A stretch of 64,000 bases of DNA from Alopecurus myosuroides (Eukaryota > Streptophyta > Magnoliopsida > Poales > Poaceae). Below are positions 31,743 through 43,378 of this stretch, piece after piece. The stretch spans positions 89,229,927-89,293,926 of the forward strand of contig CM054058.1 of the NCBI GenBank assembly GCA_028641055.1, read 5' to 3'. Numbering within the stretch: the first letter of the stretch is position 1; every line of letters begins with the position of its first letter. The notes beneath the pieces were generated by a model. It did no database searches. It had not been told where the DNA came from and was given only the letters and a program-made list of their open reading frames with translations. Made by a program: the position numbers and the translations under genes.

Positions 31743-34700
31743 CTAAAGGGATGATCCGTTTCTATTTTTCTTCTTGCCTTTCTTCTGATTGCGCCGTAAT
31801 AACCATGGAACATCTTCATCATTTAACTGAATGCTTGGATCATCTTTGACTTTGAAGGGAGGAATTTCATCAAATTTATTGTAATCTTCTGACATGTCTG
31901 TCTTGTCCTCGACTCCCACGATGTTTCTTTTCCCTGAAAGAACTATGTGGCGTCTTGGCTCATCGACTGATGTATTCGCTTCCTTATCTTTTCTTTTTCT
32001 CGGTCTGCTAGACATGTCCTTCACATAGAAAACCTGAGCCACATCATTGGCTAGGACGAATTGATCATTGTCGTACCCAAGATTCTTCTGATCCACTGTT
32101 GTCATTCCGTACTTCGGGTCTACATTCACGCCTGACAAGTCGAACCATTTGCACGAGAACAAAGCGACCTTAAAGGAAGGTCCGTAGTCAAGTTCCCATA
32201 TCTGCTCTATATAACCATAGTATGTGACCCTTTGCCCGTTGTCGTCTTTTGCATCAAACCGGACGCCACTGTTTTGGTTGGTGCTCTTTTTATCTTGGTC
32301 TGCCGTGTAAAATATGTTACCATTTATCTCGTACCCTTTAAAGGTCAATACAGTCGAAGATGGTTGCTTGGCCAACAAGTATAGATCATCTTCAACAATG
32401 TTGTCATTAATGAGACGTCTTTGCAACCAACCGCCGAAAGTCTTCGCGTGTTCTTTAGCAATGAAATCTTCAGGTTGCTCCGGGTATTCCGAGCGTAAAA
32501 TATCCGTGTGTTCCTGGATATATGGAGCCGCCAAGCTGGAATTAACTAGAACTGTGTAGTGAGCTTGAGTGAAAGATTGCTCGTCCATACATGTTGTTGA
32601 TTTCTTTCCTAGCGTGCCTTTTCCACGCAGTCTCCCCTCATGGCGCGACTGAGGAACACCGATCGGGTTCAGGTCAGGAATAAAGTCAACACAAAACTCA
32701 ATGACCTCCTCTGTTCCATAGCCCTTGACCATGCTTCCTTCCGGCCTAGCACGGTTTTTAACATAATTCTTCAAGACTCCCATGAACCTCTCAAAGGGGA
32801 ACATATTGTGTAAGAATACAGGACCGAGAACGGAAATCTCTTGGACTAGGTGAACTATGAGGTGCGTCATAATATTGAAGAAGGTTGGTGGGAACACCAA
32901 CTCGAAGCTGACAAGACATTAGACCACGTCCTTCTGTAAACTTGGTAGAGTTGCTGGATCGATTGCCTTCTGAGAAATTGCGTTGAGGAATGCACATAGC
33001 TTCACAATGGGTACTCGCACGTTTTCTGGCAAAAGCCCCCTCAATGCAATCGGAAGTAACTGGGTCATGATCACGTGGCAGTCATGAGACTTTAGGTTTT
33101 GGAACTTTTTCTCTTCCAGGTTTAGTATTCCTTTTATGTTCGACGAGTAGCCAGACGGGACCTTGATACTGCTCAGGACTTGGAAAAAGATTTCCTTCTC
33201 TTCCTTGGTAAGAGCGTAGCTGGCAGGACCTTTGAAATTCTCTGGATTCATCAGGTCGTCTCGTTCGTGCATACGTTGGTGGTGCAGCCGTGCTTTTGGT
33301 GTATCTCTCGACTTCTTCCCATGCACGCCCAATAAGTTTAGCAAGTTCACGCAAATATTTTTCGTCACGTGCATCACGTCGATCGCAGAGCGAACCTCTA
33401 GAAATTCCAATAGGGTAGTTCCCAGAATATAGATTTCTTCTTCCACATGGCTACGTGGTTGTCGGCGTCATTCGGAACAGATTGTGCGCCAGGACCCTTA
33501 CCAAAGATTACTTTTATATCTTTGACCATGTCATATATATCAGTACCTTTAGGGAGGGTTGGCTTCCTCCGTGTATCTGCCTCGCCTTTGAAATGCTTTC
33601 CTTTCTTTCTTACGGGATGCCTGTCTGGAAGAAATCGACGATGCCCCGGGTACACATTCTTGCCTATATGTATACTTCCAGTCTCGCCTAAACAGTGTGT
33701 GCATGCGATGTATCCCTTGTTTGACTGTCCTGAGATGTTACTAAGAGCGGGCCAATCATTGATGGTTACAAACAGAAACCCTCGTAGGTCAAATTCCTCT
33801 TGTTTGTACTCGTCCCACACACGTACACCTTCGTCAGCCCACAACTCTAAAAGTTCATCAACCAGTGGCCTCAGGTACACATCAATGTTGTTGCCAGGTT
33901 GCGACGGGCCTGGGATAAGCACTGGCATCATAATGAACTTACGCTTCATGCATAACCAAGGAGGAAGGTTATAGATACATAGAGTCATGGGCCAGGTGCT
34001 ATGACTGCTACTCTGCTCCCCAAACGGATTCAGGCAATCTGTACTCAGACCAAACCTTAAGTTTGTTGCGTCACGTGCAAAGTCCTCGTACTTATCGTCG
34101 ATGTTTCACCACTGCGACCCATCAGCGGGGTGTCTCAGCATATCGTCTTCCTTACGGTCTTCTTTGTGCCATCGCAGCAACTTGGCATGCTCTTTGTTTC
34201 GGAACAAACGTTTCAACCGTGGTATTATAGGAGCATGCCACAACACCTTGGCAGGAACCCTCTTCCTGGGGCGATCGTTGCCCTCAACATCACCAGGGTC
34301 ATCTCGCCTGATCTTATACCGAAATGCACCGCATACCGGGCAGGCAGTTAAATTCTCGTGCTGACCGCGGTAGAGGATGCAGTCATTGATGCATGCATGT
34401 ATCTTATGCACTTACAATCCTAGAGGGCAGACAACCTTCTTTGCTTCGTATGTACTGCAGGGCAGCACATTATCTCTTGGAAGCATCTTCTTCATTATTT
34501 TCAGCAGATTTTCAAAGCCCTTGTCAGATAATCCATTCTCTGCCTTCCATTGCAGCAATTCTAGGGTGGTGCCCAGCTTTTTCTGGCCATCTTCGCAATT
34601 TGGGTACAACAATTTTTTGTGGTCTTCTAACATGCGCTCCAACTTCAACCTCTCGTTTTCACTTGCGCAGTTATCTGTTCTTCACGAATGACCTGACGAA

Positions 34701-35067
34701 GATCATCATCAGACTCATCAACAATGTCCTCAAGTTCAGGCTCGTCTTCCCCCATTTCAGTATCACCGTGTTCACCGAACATAGGATAATTATCATCATC
34801 CTATTCTTCTTTATTGTCTTCCATTACAACCCCTCTTTCTCCGTGCTTGGTCCAACAAAAATAACTGGGCATGAAGCCTTCTTGCAACAGGTGGGTGTGT
34901 ATGGTTCTTGAGTTATGGAAATTCCTCTTATTCTGGCATTTTTTACATGGACAAAAAATAAATCCATTCTGCCTGCTTTTCTCAGCCACATTGAGAAAAC
35001 TATGCATGCCATTAAGGAATTCGGGACGACGTCGATCACTGTACATCCATTGCCGGTTCATCTGCAT
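31743..35067 (-). pseudogene. CACTA-2 TNP2 transposase with DUF4218 and DUF4216
   Basis: Start ATG 35067 (MQMNRQWMYSDRRRP). Domain order on the minus strand is: transposase-associated (CPCKKCQ, HLLQEGFMPSY), TNP2 core (KIHACINDCILY, CPVC, RHPADGSQW, LSTDCLNPFGEQ, PPWLCMKRKFIM, YPGHRRFLP, DVMHVTKNICVN), DUF4218 (LLPIALRGLLPENV, FPFERFMGVLKNYVKNRARP) and DUF4216 (GYEINGNIFYTADQDKK, YYGYIEQIWELDYG), then a basic tail. It is broken by stops near 34801, 34411, 34106 and 32919 and by frameshifts near 34690 and 33405. The widely conserved STDGxNPF motif reads STDCLNPF. TNP2 cuts and joins element ends; this copy cannot. Confidence 0.9.
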
Positions 35068-35227
35068 TATATAAATTTATCAACAACCATTATGCTAAAT
35101 CATCATGACTAAATTAATTAATTAATACAAAAAGTTCATCACACGTTAATACCAAACTAGCGTATAGTGACCATACATATATAGTTCTCATAAAAATAAA
35201 CACTGAAACCATCCATAAAAACTCTCT

Positions 35228-35699
35228 CTAATTAATGCATTTAAAAACAACAACAAATGCGATCAAAATCGCAACAAAGGTAACAATTGAACCGACGGCA
35301 TAATGATACCAAGCCTCTTTACTAATTGCATATTTCCTAATCTTTCTAATCTTCAGGCGCATTGCGTCCATCTCGCTCTTGTGACCATCGACGACACCGG
35401 CAAGAACCTTTTCCAAGGTCATCTCCTCTCTTTCAGTTTTTCCCAACCTTTCTTCAGTTTTTTTCAATCTTTCTTTCAAGCCAACATTTTCTTGTTCAAC
35501 TAAGTATAACTTCTCAACAATAGGGTCGATTGGCATTTCCGGTTCCACTACCTCCTAGATAAAAATATCTATGTCAAGTTGGTCGGCGTAAGTAATTGTC
35601 GTATAATCAGGAAATGAAAATATGTAGTGAAAAAAGATAATATACCACATCCGAATCATAGACTGGACGAGGGCCAACGGGGACGGATATCAAAACCAT
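35228..35699 (-). CDS. Tail-anchored coiled-coil protein of CACTA-2
   Basis: Two exons on the minus strand: 35699-35646 (MVLISVPVGPRPVYDSDV) and 35554-35228, joined in frame across a GT-AG intron. The product is about 126 residues. Residues about 30-85 form a heptad-like Glu/Lys/Leu coiled coil (LVEQENVGLKERLKKTEERL). A conserved-looking KIRKIRKYAISKEAWYHYAV follows, then about 20 hydrophobic residues and a short tail (FKCIN). There is no signal peptide, so a tail-anchored membrane protein is the simplest reading. It lies just 5' of TNP2 on the same strand. I know of no assigned function. Confidence 0.7.
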
Positions 35700-36204
35700 G
35701 GCGCTATGTATATAAAAAAAATCTTACACAATAAGAAAATTATATACAAGTAAATATATACGTAAATCATACAAATCAAAATTTGTTTTGGTAAATAAAA
35801 ACAATAGGCTCACCAAGGTTGTGTCGGTGAGGGGCGATCGACGGCAGTGAGGAAGGGGACAAGGCGCGCGACACTAAAAAAACCATAAATCATAATTAAT
35901 TTTGAGCTCAAATTGCATCAATTTGTATACATAACAAAATGAATAACAAATTCTAGCTTAGGCATTTCATCAAACACCTAGCTAGCACAACAAAAATGAA
36001 ATGAGCAAGAAAACGAGCAAAATTTGCAATGCCGGAAGAGGGAATGTTGATGCTAACCATAGAACCGATGAGTACCAACAATCTTGACAAATGGTGGAGA
36101 AAAATGGGGATGGATTAGATCTCACAAGAGGAAGGAGAGAGCAAAAAATGGAGTTGAGCTCGAGCTAGAAAAAATGGAGCTGAGCTCGGGGTGGTATGTA
36201 GGGT
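35700..36204. other. 5' non-coding region of CACTA-2
   Basis: AT-rich promoter/leader side of the minus-strand genes, with no ORF supported. Confidence 0.6.
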
Positions 36205-36490
36205 TTAGGGGAGGGCTTTAGGACCGGTTTGTGTTACAAACCGGTTCTAAAGGATATGACAGCGGGACCCGCAGTTGCTGCAAAAAATGAGAAAACCTGT
36301 AGAACCGGTTTGTGATACAAACCGGTTCTAAAGGGTCTGTCCCCTGGGCCCCCCTCCTTGCAGCAAATGGCCCGCAAGGCCTTTAGGACCGGTTTGTGTT
36401 ACAAACCGGTCCTAAAGGCCTTGCGGCCATTTCCTGCATGGGTGGGGCCCAGGGGACAGACCCTTTAGAACCGGTTTGTATCACATCCGG
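36205..36490. repeat. CACTA-2 right subterminal repeats
   Basis: Inverted pairs of TTTAGGACCGGTTTGTG and CAAACCGGTTCTAAAGG, matching the left end. Confidence 0.88.
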
Positions 36491-36530
36491 TTCCGTTGTG
36501 CTTGGCTCAATGCCCTGTTTTCTACTAGTG

Positions 36531-37199
36531 GTTATAGGCCACACCATGGATATGGATACGTTTTCCAGCATCATCACCCCATGGGTAACCAAGAAGCTCA
36601 GCCAACCTCCGGATAGAGGACTCACACTTCCTCGGCCCGGTCATCGAAGTAAGGGACACATCATCATTCTCCCCAATAGTGAGAGTGGCAAAGAACTGTT
36701 GAACGTCCCTGCAGTTGTAGTTCTACTGAATGCCTACAAGAAGGTCAAGCCCCAGCTTCCTTGTGATCCACACAGCCTCGTCGAAGTACTTAGAACTTCC
36801 CAAGGCATCTAAGTCAAGAACCTACTGGGAACATATAGGATGCTTCAACTTCGCATAGATCTCCCTCTAAATAAGCTTGAAGTCTCTCCTCCAGTAGTGA
36901 GGACTCTCAGCAGTGCGAGCCATGGTAAAGAAATGTCTGGCTCTCATAATCATGTACTCCCTCTGCTCATTGAGACCACAGTGGTGATCCTATCAAACTT
37001 GGCCTTCTTCGCCAATTCACGCCTCTGTCTCTCCTGGATAACTTCTTGTTGACGATGCTCATCATCAAGGGTGCTCCTCTGAGCAACCCTCACAGTATCC
37101 GGATTGGTGACTGGATAGTTGCAAGCATGAACACGGTACGTCCTAGTAGTGACATTGGGATTGGAGGCGGATGACTTAGTCCTTTTCCCTGAAAACACA
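36531..37199 (-). pseudogene. Retrotransposon X extra ORF, N-terminal half
   Basis: From near 37199 (GKRTKSSASNPNVTTRTYR) to the CACTA-2 junction (HIHGVAYN). It has a Gln/Arg-rich helix (EHRQQEVIQERQRRELAKKA), REYMIMRARHFF and ESSIRRLAELLGYPWGDD. There is a frameshift near 36985 and in-frame stops (KLI*REI, CSQ*VLD, IQ*NYN). The decay is heavy, in keeping with X being the oldest layer. Confidence 0.7.
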
Positions 37200-37319
37200 A
37201 CACAGCGAATCACAAAACCAGAGAGCAGAAGATAAGCACACATGTCCGGCCACAAGATGGAGGAAGAAAGCACCAAAAACTTCTAGGAAAGTTTCAAAGA
37301 ATCCACACCGAAGTGTCCA
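37200..37319 (-). other. Intron/leader of retrotransposon X, with target site of Gypsy copy 2
   Basis: The upstream side of the X ORF ends in TTTTCAGGG, a splice acceptor. The last five bases, GTCCA (37315-37319), are duplicated at 63261-63265. Confidence 0.65.
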
Positions 37320-38204
37320 TGTCGGGGGGTTACCCTCGAGTAGGGTAAAGGCAAGTACTAAAGGCAAGATCAGAAGGGATGCTTGGCCGAGTAGCCGGCT
37401 ACCCGGTACTTGCTACCCGGTCGACTGCTACTCGGTCCTGCACATAGATGGCCAGAAGGGCGAATCAAGGAAGTTATGTTCCTCCGAGTAGAAGAGTTGG
37501 CCCGAGTAGAAATGGCGGGATCCTACTCGGGCCAGAAGTCAAAGGAGCCGTTCTGACACCGGATCCCGTGTATCCCGGGTCCGTACTTTGGCACTATTCA
37601 CGGCACTGTTCATCTGAGGACGGCGTGCCTGACAGCGACAGTGTGTCAGCAGGGCGTCGCAGGATAGGGGGGACCTACTCTGTGTTCGTGGCAGTGATAA
37701 CAGATCGGTTACTTGGTTTTGCCCAACGACTTTCCGCACCGGACAAACTTAGAAGCCAAAGCTGTCAGCGGGAACTCGGAAGAAGGACGGTGTGCACACT
37801 ATGTCGACATCTGTTTGTATTTGGCTGTATCCGGCTGGGCACCGAGTATATAAGGTGCCCTGCCCCCTCCTGCGCGAGGGATGCTGCTGACGCTGACCTA
37901 GATCCAGGAACCGGTTCACATTCTTGACCTAGTTCTTCACATAGAGAGAAGAGTGGCTACTCGGTAGCAAGAACACTTGTACTGTGGCTACTCGATGAAA
38001 CACTAATATACAGAGAGAAAGGCAGGAGTAGGGGTTTTACCTCCTCACGAGGGCCCTGAACCTGGGTAGATCGTGTTGTCTGCAGTGCTTATTCCATACT
38101 TCACGCGGCTACTCGTCGCGTGATCCCTCCCCGAGCGCCTCCAGCGTCCTTCGTCCCCACAACTTTAGCCATCCTATGGCATCTGCCGTGACACCACCAC
38201 AACA
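37320..38204 (+). repeat. LTR B: 5' LTR of Gypsy copy 2
   Basis: Begins TGTCGGGGGGTTACCC and ends CACCACAACA. Nearly identical to LTR C. The 159-residue frame inside (37448-37927) is also open in LTR C, but only because the LTRs are recent copies. Confidence 0.95.
37847..37855 (+). promoter_or_regulatory. LTR B TATA box
   Basis: TATATAAGG, at offset 527 from the LTR start, identical in LTR C. Likely drives the Gypsy transcript. Confidence 0.7.
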
Positions 38205-38206
38205 GT

Positions 38207-38223
38207 TGGCGCCCACCGTGGGG
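38207..38223 (+). promoter_or_regulatory. Primer binding site of Gypsy copy 2
   Basis: TGGCGCCCACCGTGGGG, two bases after the LTR. It is complementary to the 3' end of plant tRNA-Lys(CUU), ...CCCCACGGUGGGCG plus CCA, as I recall that tRNA. Confidence 0.75.
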
Positions 38224-38704
38224 CAACCAGCGGCGCTGGCTGGAGTTTCCGTTCGGACGGGATCGATTTCTGATACCGGAGAGCGCTTGGTCTGTGGCCT
38301 CGTCCACAGATTTGGCTCCTTCGACTTCGTCACCGACAACGCCGGCGATTTCGGTGGCAGGGCCATGTCGGAGGGCGGCTCGGTGCTCTCTTTCGGCGCG
38401 CACCTCGTCTACGTCGCCACCTTCATCGACCGCGAGTACCCTGAGCTGCTGCATGTTGCGGTAGATCCACCTGCCGTCATCGCGGCACGCGGGAGGCCGT
38501 TGGGCCGCTCTGCGAACGTCGCGGAGGTGATGATGACCGGCCCTGCTGCTGACGCTGGGAAGGGCACGGCTGCTACCGCTGCGGGCGTCATCGAGGATCT
38601 CTGGCCCGAGTGCTGGCGGGAAGACGCACAAGCCCTACGAGAAGGAGTGCAATCTTCCCCTTTCCACTACTCCGACAATCCCTGCGTCTGCTGCGCGGAC
38701 GGGT

Positions 38705-39802
38705 ATGCCGCCTCCCACTGATCTCGAGCTCCTGACCATGAAGGCGCAGCTCGACCGGCAGCGCCAGGAGCTGCTCGCTGAGCAGGCGGAGTTGGAGAAG
38801 ATTAGGCTAGAGCTTAGCCTAGATCAGATTGAGTACAACAAGGCTCACGGTTTTACACCAGTTGTTAGGAGAGCTAGCAAAGTAGGTGCTACGCGTCGCA
38901 ACCTAGGCGCCGAGATGGCAACGGTTGTAGAGGCTCCCAGCCAGTCTGCCACCGCAAACACCTCCACTAGACCCAGATACAACACACCCGCCAAAACACT
39001 TAGAGCTGCTGAGGCCGTAGCTGCCGAGTTGCCGCATCTAGCTGGCGACGCGCGCGTCAGGCAGCAGGAGAGGCTAAACGAGCTGGTGCTAGAGGCTGCT
39101 AGGCAGAACGAGGAGTTCCGGAAAGCCAATCCGGGTGCTGGAGCTTCTCAGGTGGTGCACTCGCATGCGGCCAGGTCTAACGATCAGGCCTCATCACCGC
39201 ACCCCAGTCGCGAGAGGAACCGAAGTGGCCATTCAGGCAAAAACAGGCAAATGCAGGTGTACGACCCAACTGTCGCCGCGAAACAGCTCGCTGTGCCGCG
39301 ACAGTCCGGTCAGAAACACAACTCTGCTGGAGCAGGCTTGCAAGCCCATAAAGCTCATAGCCAAACGCGAGGTGGAGACCGCCCGGACTCTTCTCGGCAA
39401 CCGGCTGCTCAGCCTGCACGGCAAAGGCCTCAGCAGCCAGCTGCTGCTCAGCCGCGTGCTGCTGCCCGAGTAGCCAACCCGGTAGAGCAACCTGTGGCCA
39501 TGGAGGTGGACAGATATGATGATGGCAACTCGGCCATGGGATTGGCCGGATATGACATCCTGGATCGCGTGGGTGAGCGCGTGCTGGCACCTGGAGATGC
39601 AAGGCATCAGTTGGACCGGATCAGTCTATCTGCACGGCTTGAGAACACGGGACCTCCCGGCCCCGAGTGCTTTGGCCCCCGCATCATGAACGAGCCTTCC
39701 GTGAAGAACTTCCAGCTCGCAAGGGGCACCAAGAGCTACAATGGTAGCACCAAGCCGGATCCTGGATCTCGCCCCTTATCCAAAGAAGCAATCCGAGGAT
39801 AA
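38705..39802 (+). pseudogene. Gypsy copy 2 gag, N-terminal part only
   Basis: ATG 38705 opens MPPPTDLELLTMKAQLDRQR, a coiled-coil start, then a Gln/Ala/Pro-rich linker. It ends with the gag block GPECFGPRIMNEPSVKNFQL and GTKSYNGSTKP. After STKP near 39760 the family similarity I expect is lost, and the frame closes at 39802 in other sequence. The overlapping frame 38176-38721 reads through the primer binding site and is not a separate gene, though it may be translated leader. Confidence 0.75.
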
Positions 39803-42800
39803 ACTCACACAGTTGGATTAGTGATGGATCAAGTTATTGTGGCCGTAAGGCTATTACTAATCAAGGCATCATTAGTTAGGTGTAAGTTGTTCTGAGTACT
39901 TGTTAGCCAGTACTTTCACCAAGTCAACCATAACCGCGGAAAACACGGCTTCTCGAGAAGATTTACCCTGCAGGGGTGCACCAATTTGGCCGTACACGTA
40001 AGAATAACCCGCCAGATGGAATGCCTCCCACCAAGCGGGGCACTCAACACAACTCAACTCTTCTTCGCATCAAGCCCAAAGAACCCCGTGCAGTGAGCGC
40101 ACGGCTAATCAAGCCCCACGAAGAAAAGGGGACCCTCATAGCACTCTAAGAACGTGTCTCCCTAAATGCCGACTACAAAAGTTCCACCCTGGCCTGGGCT
40201 CGCAAAATATATGCATGCGGCAAATGGAAAACCCGAACTAAATGAGGCGATTTGGACGAGATGCGAATCGAATCAAATTGAGGGGGGTGCCCGTACACGC
40301 TTCCCACATGTGGATAGTGCGCTCATCATGGATCAGTAGACAAGACCCTTTTTCCTAATTAGGGTCGACACTAGCTGGCCTCAAAACCACGCCGGGCCTC
40401 CTTCCGGTGCCTTATCATCAAATTATTATTAACCACAAGATTAACAGGTTGATTGTTTAAACATCGAGCCCCATAACATAATAGAATATGATAACAGAAA
40501 GTAACGGACAACAGACTCGAGCAACAACAACCCTAAGCATGCTAGTAAGACACGGGCAACAAGCAATAGGGTATAGGTGTGGAGGTGAGGCTATATTAGG
40601 GTTAAAGGTTAACATGTGATAGGATCGAACACAAGCAACGATTCATATGGCTAGCAGAATAGACAACGGAAAGTATCGGTATCCAAGGTTGAAAGGAACA
40701 CAATGGTTCATGTGAGTGAATACTTGCCTGCAAGCTCAGCAGCCTGGTATTGAGCTAGATCCTCAGAAGGGGTGTCGTAAAGCTCGTCTGTCTCAACGTC
40801 GTCGTCTATTCGAGAAGAAGCAAACGAACAACGCAAAGAGACAAGCAATCAATAACATGGCATAATGCACAATCATGGGATGATGCATGTCAATTTAATG
40901 GATGCATCAGAATAAACTAGTTGACATGGTAACATGTTTAAATGGACCCACATGCAATTGGATTGCAATGGAGAGCCCATGACTTAAGGTTGAAACAAAT
41001 GATCTACTAATAATTAACATGTGAAAGTTGATTAGCATGATGCATGCATGATGAACACAAAAGAAAACAACAATAGATGCAAGTAGAAATGAAATTTGAC
41101 AAGTTTGGAAATTTGTTTATTAAGTTAAGAAATTTTGGTTTCTTAAAGGTGTCACACAAGCATTTGTTGTTTTCATCAAGTTAAATTGTTCAAAACGGAT
41201 AACAAGGTTCATATTTGAATAAAACACAAAATTTTAGGTGGATTACATGTTTCACTTGTTGAAAAAGGATTTAGAATGAATTACTTATGAATTAAACAAG
41301 CTTAAACAAGATTTAATTGAATTTAATTCAAGTATGAATTTATTTGAATTTTTATTTGTTCGAAACATTAAACCAAATTCATATTTGAAAAGTTTATGCT
41401 TTTCTAGTTTGAGAACATATTTTATATGTTCAAAAATAATTTAATTTGAGCAAGTTATGAATTTAGCAAATTTAAATGATTTAAATAAGGTTTAAATTAG
41501 TTAAGCAATTTTAATTATTCAAAACATGAAACAAAATTTATATTTGGAAAGGTGGTTTGAAATAGCATGGAAAACATATTTTATTTGTGTTATTTGAATT
41601 AAGTTTGAATTAGTTATGCATTTAACCAAAATCAAGATGATTTGTTTGAATTTGAAATTTGAATGCATTTGAATTATTCAAAACAGAATACAAATGTTTT
41701 AAATAGGTAGAGAATTTAATTTGGTGCAGTGTACATATTTTATTTACATTATTTGGAATTATAAAATAAAAGTTATTAGCATATTAAAATTAGGGACCAA
41801 TCTGTGAAGAAAAGGACTTAATTTAAAAAAGAAAAAGGCTGAAAAAATGTTTTTCACTCCACTGACAGAGGGCCCCTGGGCCACGGTGGCCCGCGTGTGT
41901 GCACGCGTGGCAGCACAGGCCACTGGTAGGTGGGGCCTGCCTGGCGAGCGTGGCGCGCAAAAATTGCGGGGGTTAATTCCGCCCGCGGGGACTCGAACCC
42001 AGGGCTCGGGCGCGCGCGCACAGCACCGCTACCACTGCACTGCGAATCGGTTTGTTGACAGAAGGGATGTGCAGGGAGGATAACCTTCAGTTACGCGCTA
42101 ACTGAATTTTCTTCAGTTAGCTGCAACTGAAACTGACCGGCGGCGAGCTGCCGCTGCGCTGCGCTGGGCTGCGTGCTCGTGCTGCTGTGGATGCTCGCAT
42201 GCTAGGGTGTTGCTGTGGTTGTGCTGAAGCAGAGAGAGAGGAGGGTGGAGCAGGGTGTAGCTCACCCTCGATGTAGTCGTGGCAGAGGCCCGGGGCAGTG
42301 AACTACGGTGGCGATGTCGAGGACGGCGGCGACGCTCCGGTGGATCTTCACGGCTGCTGGGGGGTCGAGGCTGTCGAGGAGGCGACGGGGAAACAATTCC
42401 AGCAGCTAGCCCGAGGGGAGGGGAAGTAGATCGCCGGCGATCATCGGATGTTCAGAGGTGGGTGGCGCGGTGAGGTTCAGGACAGAGAGGAAACGCCGGT
42501 GAGAGAGAGAGAAGCGACGGCGGAGAGAGAGGGAGAGGGTGGAGCAGGGCTAGGGCTAGCAGCTCGGGCCTAGGGTTAGGTTATATAGGGGCGTAGGGGC
42601 GCGCTCGGCCGTTGCTGCTCCGCCTCTGCAGACGTGGACGCCTGCATCGCCCTGCCGTACAGGGAGGAAGAAGACCTCGAAGAGGTAAGCAGGCCCTGGG
42701 GTGTGGTGGGCTGGTGGGCGCAGCCCACCTGGCTGGCCTGCCCACCCCTCTCTATTTCTTTTATTATTTTTCTTCTGTTCCTTTTTTTTTGCTGAAAAGA

Positions 42801-43378
42801 ATTAGGAAGAAAAAGAAAGGTTTTGGGGTTTAGAAAATTAGGGCAAATTTTTTATATTACTTATTTATGTTAACAGCACAAAGTGCAACTTTTGTTTTTT
42901 ACAAAATGATTTGAATTTAAGTGATGTTTGCAATTTGTTTAAAATTTGAATGAGATTAATATTAATTGAAAATAATTAAACTTAAGCAAATAAGTTTTAA
43001 AGTCAAGTTTCTTTGAAGCAAGTGAATGAATAATTTGTAATTTTCATGATTTCAAATTGGTTGCTGTTTGGAAACATATTTGAATTTGAATGCAAATTGC
43101 ATAAAGTGAATTACTAAAAGAACAAATCAATAGTTTGAGCTTTTCATTTTTAATGGAAACAAATGGATGTTTTATTTGAACTTTTTTATTTGGAAAATTG
43201 TAACAGAGCAAGTATGAAACAAGACATTTGAATATTGTTTGAATTTCAATTGTGAAAACAAAGGAAAACAGATGGAAACAAATGCAAGCAAAGTAATGAG
43301 TATGATGACATGATGCAAAACTTTAATAAAACAAGAAACAAACATTCTAGGGTGGTTTTTCATACTTGGGATGTTACA
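39803..43378 (-). mobile_element. Y2: long non-coding LTR-like element, left end unclear
   Basis: On the minus strand it begins TGTAACATCCCAAG at 43378, the same start as Y1. It has no ORF of note. A GC-rich island at about 41870-42720 includes a minus-strand TATA box and a CT-rich leader; the rest is AT-rich. I could not find a matching left end or target duplication, so it is either truncated or joined to a deletion that removed gag-pol. The left boundary given is approximate (39765-39850). Confidence 0.5.
42581..42587 (-). promoter_or_regulatory. Y2 TATA box
   Basis: TATATAA on the minus strand, followed by CCTAACCCTAG and a CTCTCTCC-rich leader, like a grass core promoter. It fits an LTR promoter reading leftward. 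Confidence 0.55.

Larger units (their letters stand above)
18466..36530 (-). mobile_element. CACTA-2: multi-gene En/Spm transposon
   Basis: Left end CACTGGTGGAGAACAGGG, right end (minus strand) CACTAGTAGAAAACAGGG, flanked on both sides by GTT (18463-18465 and 36531-36533). Excision of the element with one GTT restores the X reading frame. The transposase and the Ulp1-like gene are on the minus strand, so the 5' end is at right. The 18 kb include CACTA-3 as a nested insertion. Cargo besides the transposase is a tail-anchored coiled-coil ORF, an AP2/ERF ORF, a DEDDy exonuclease (plus strand) and an unknown ORF split by CACTA-3. Confidence 0.9.

Noticed and set aside
37448..37927. 159-residue ORF in LTR B, repeated at 62504-62983 in LTR C
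   Set aside because: Its conservation is explained by the LTRs being recent copies of each other. It has no recognisable domain and spans the TATA box.
38176..38721. Separate gene before gag
   Set aside because: The frame begins in the LTR and covers the primer binding site. It is better explained as leader read-through.
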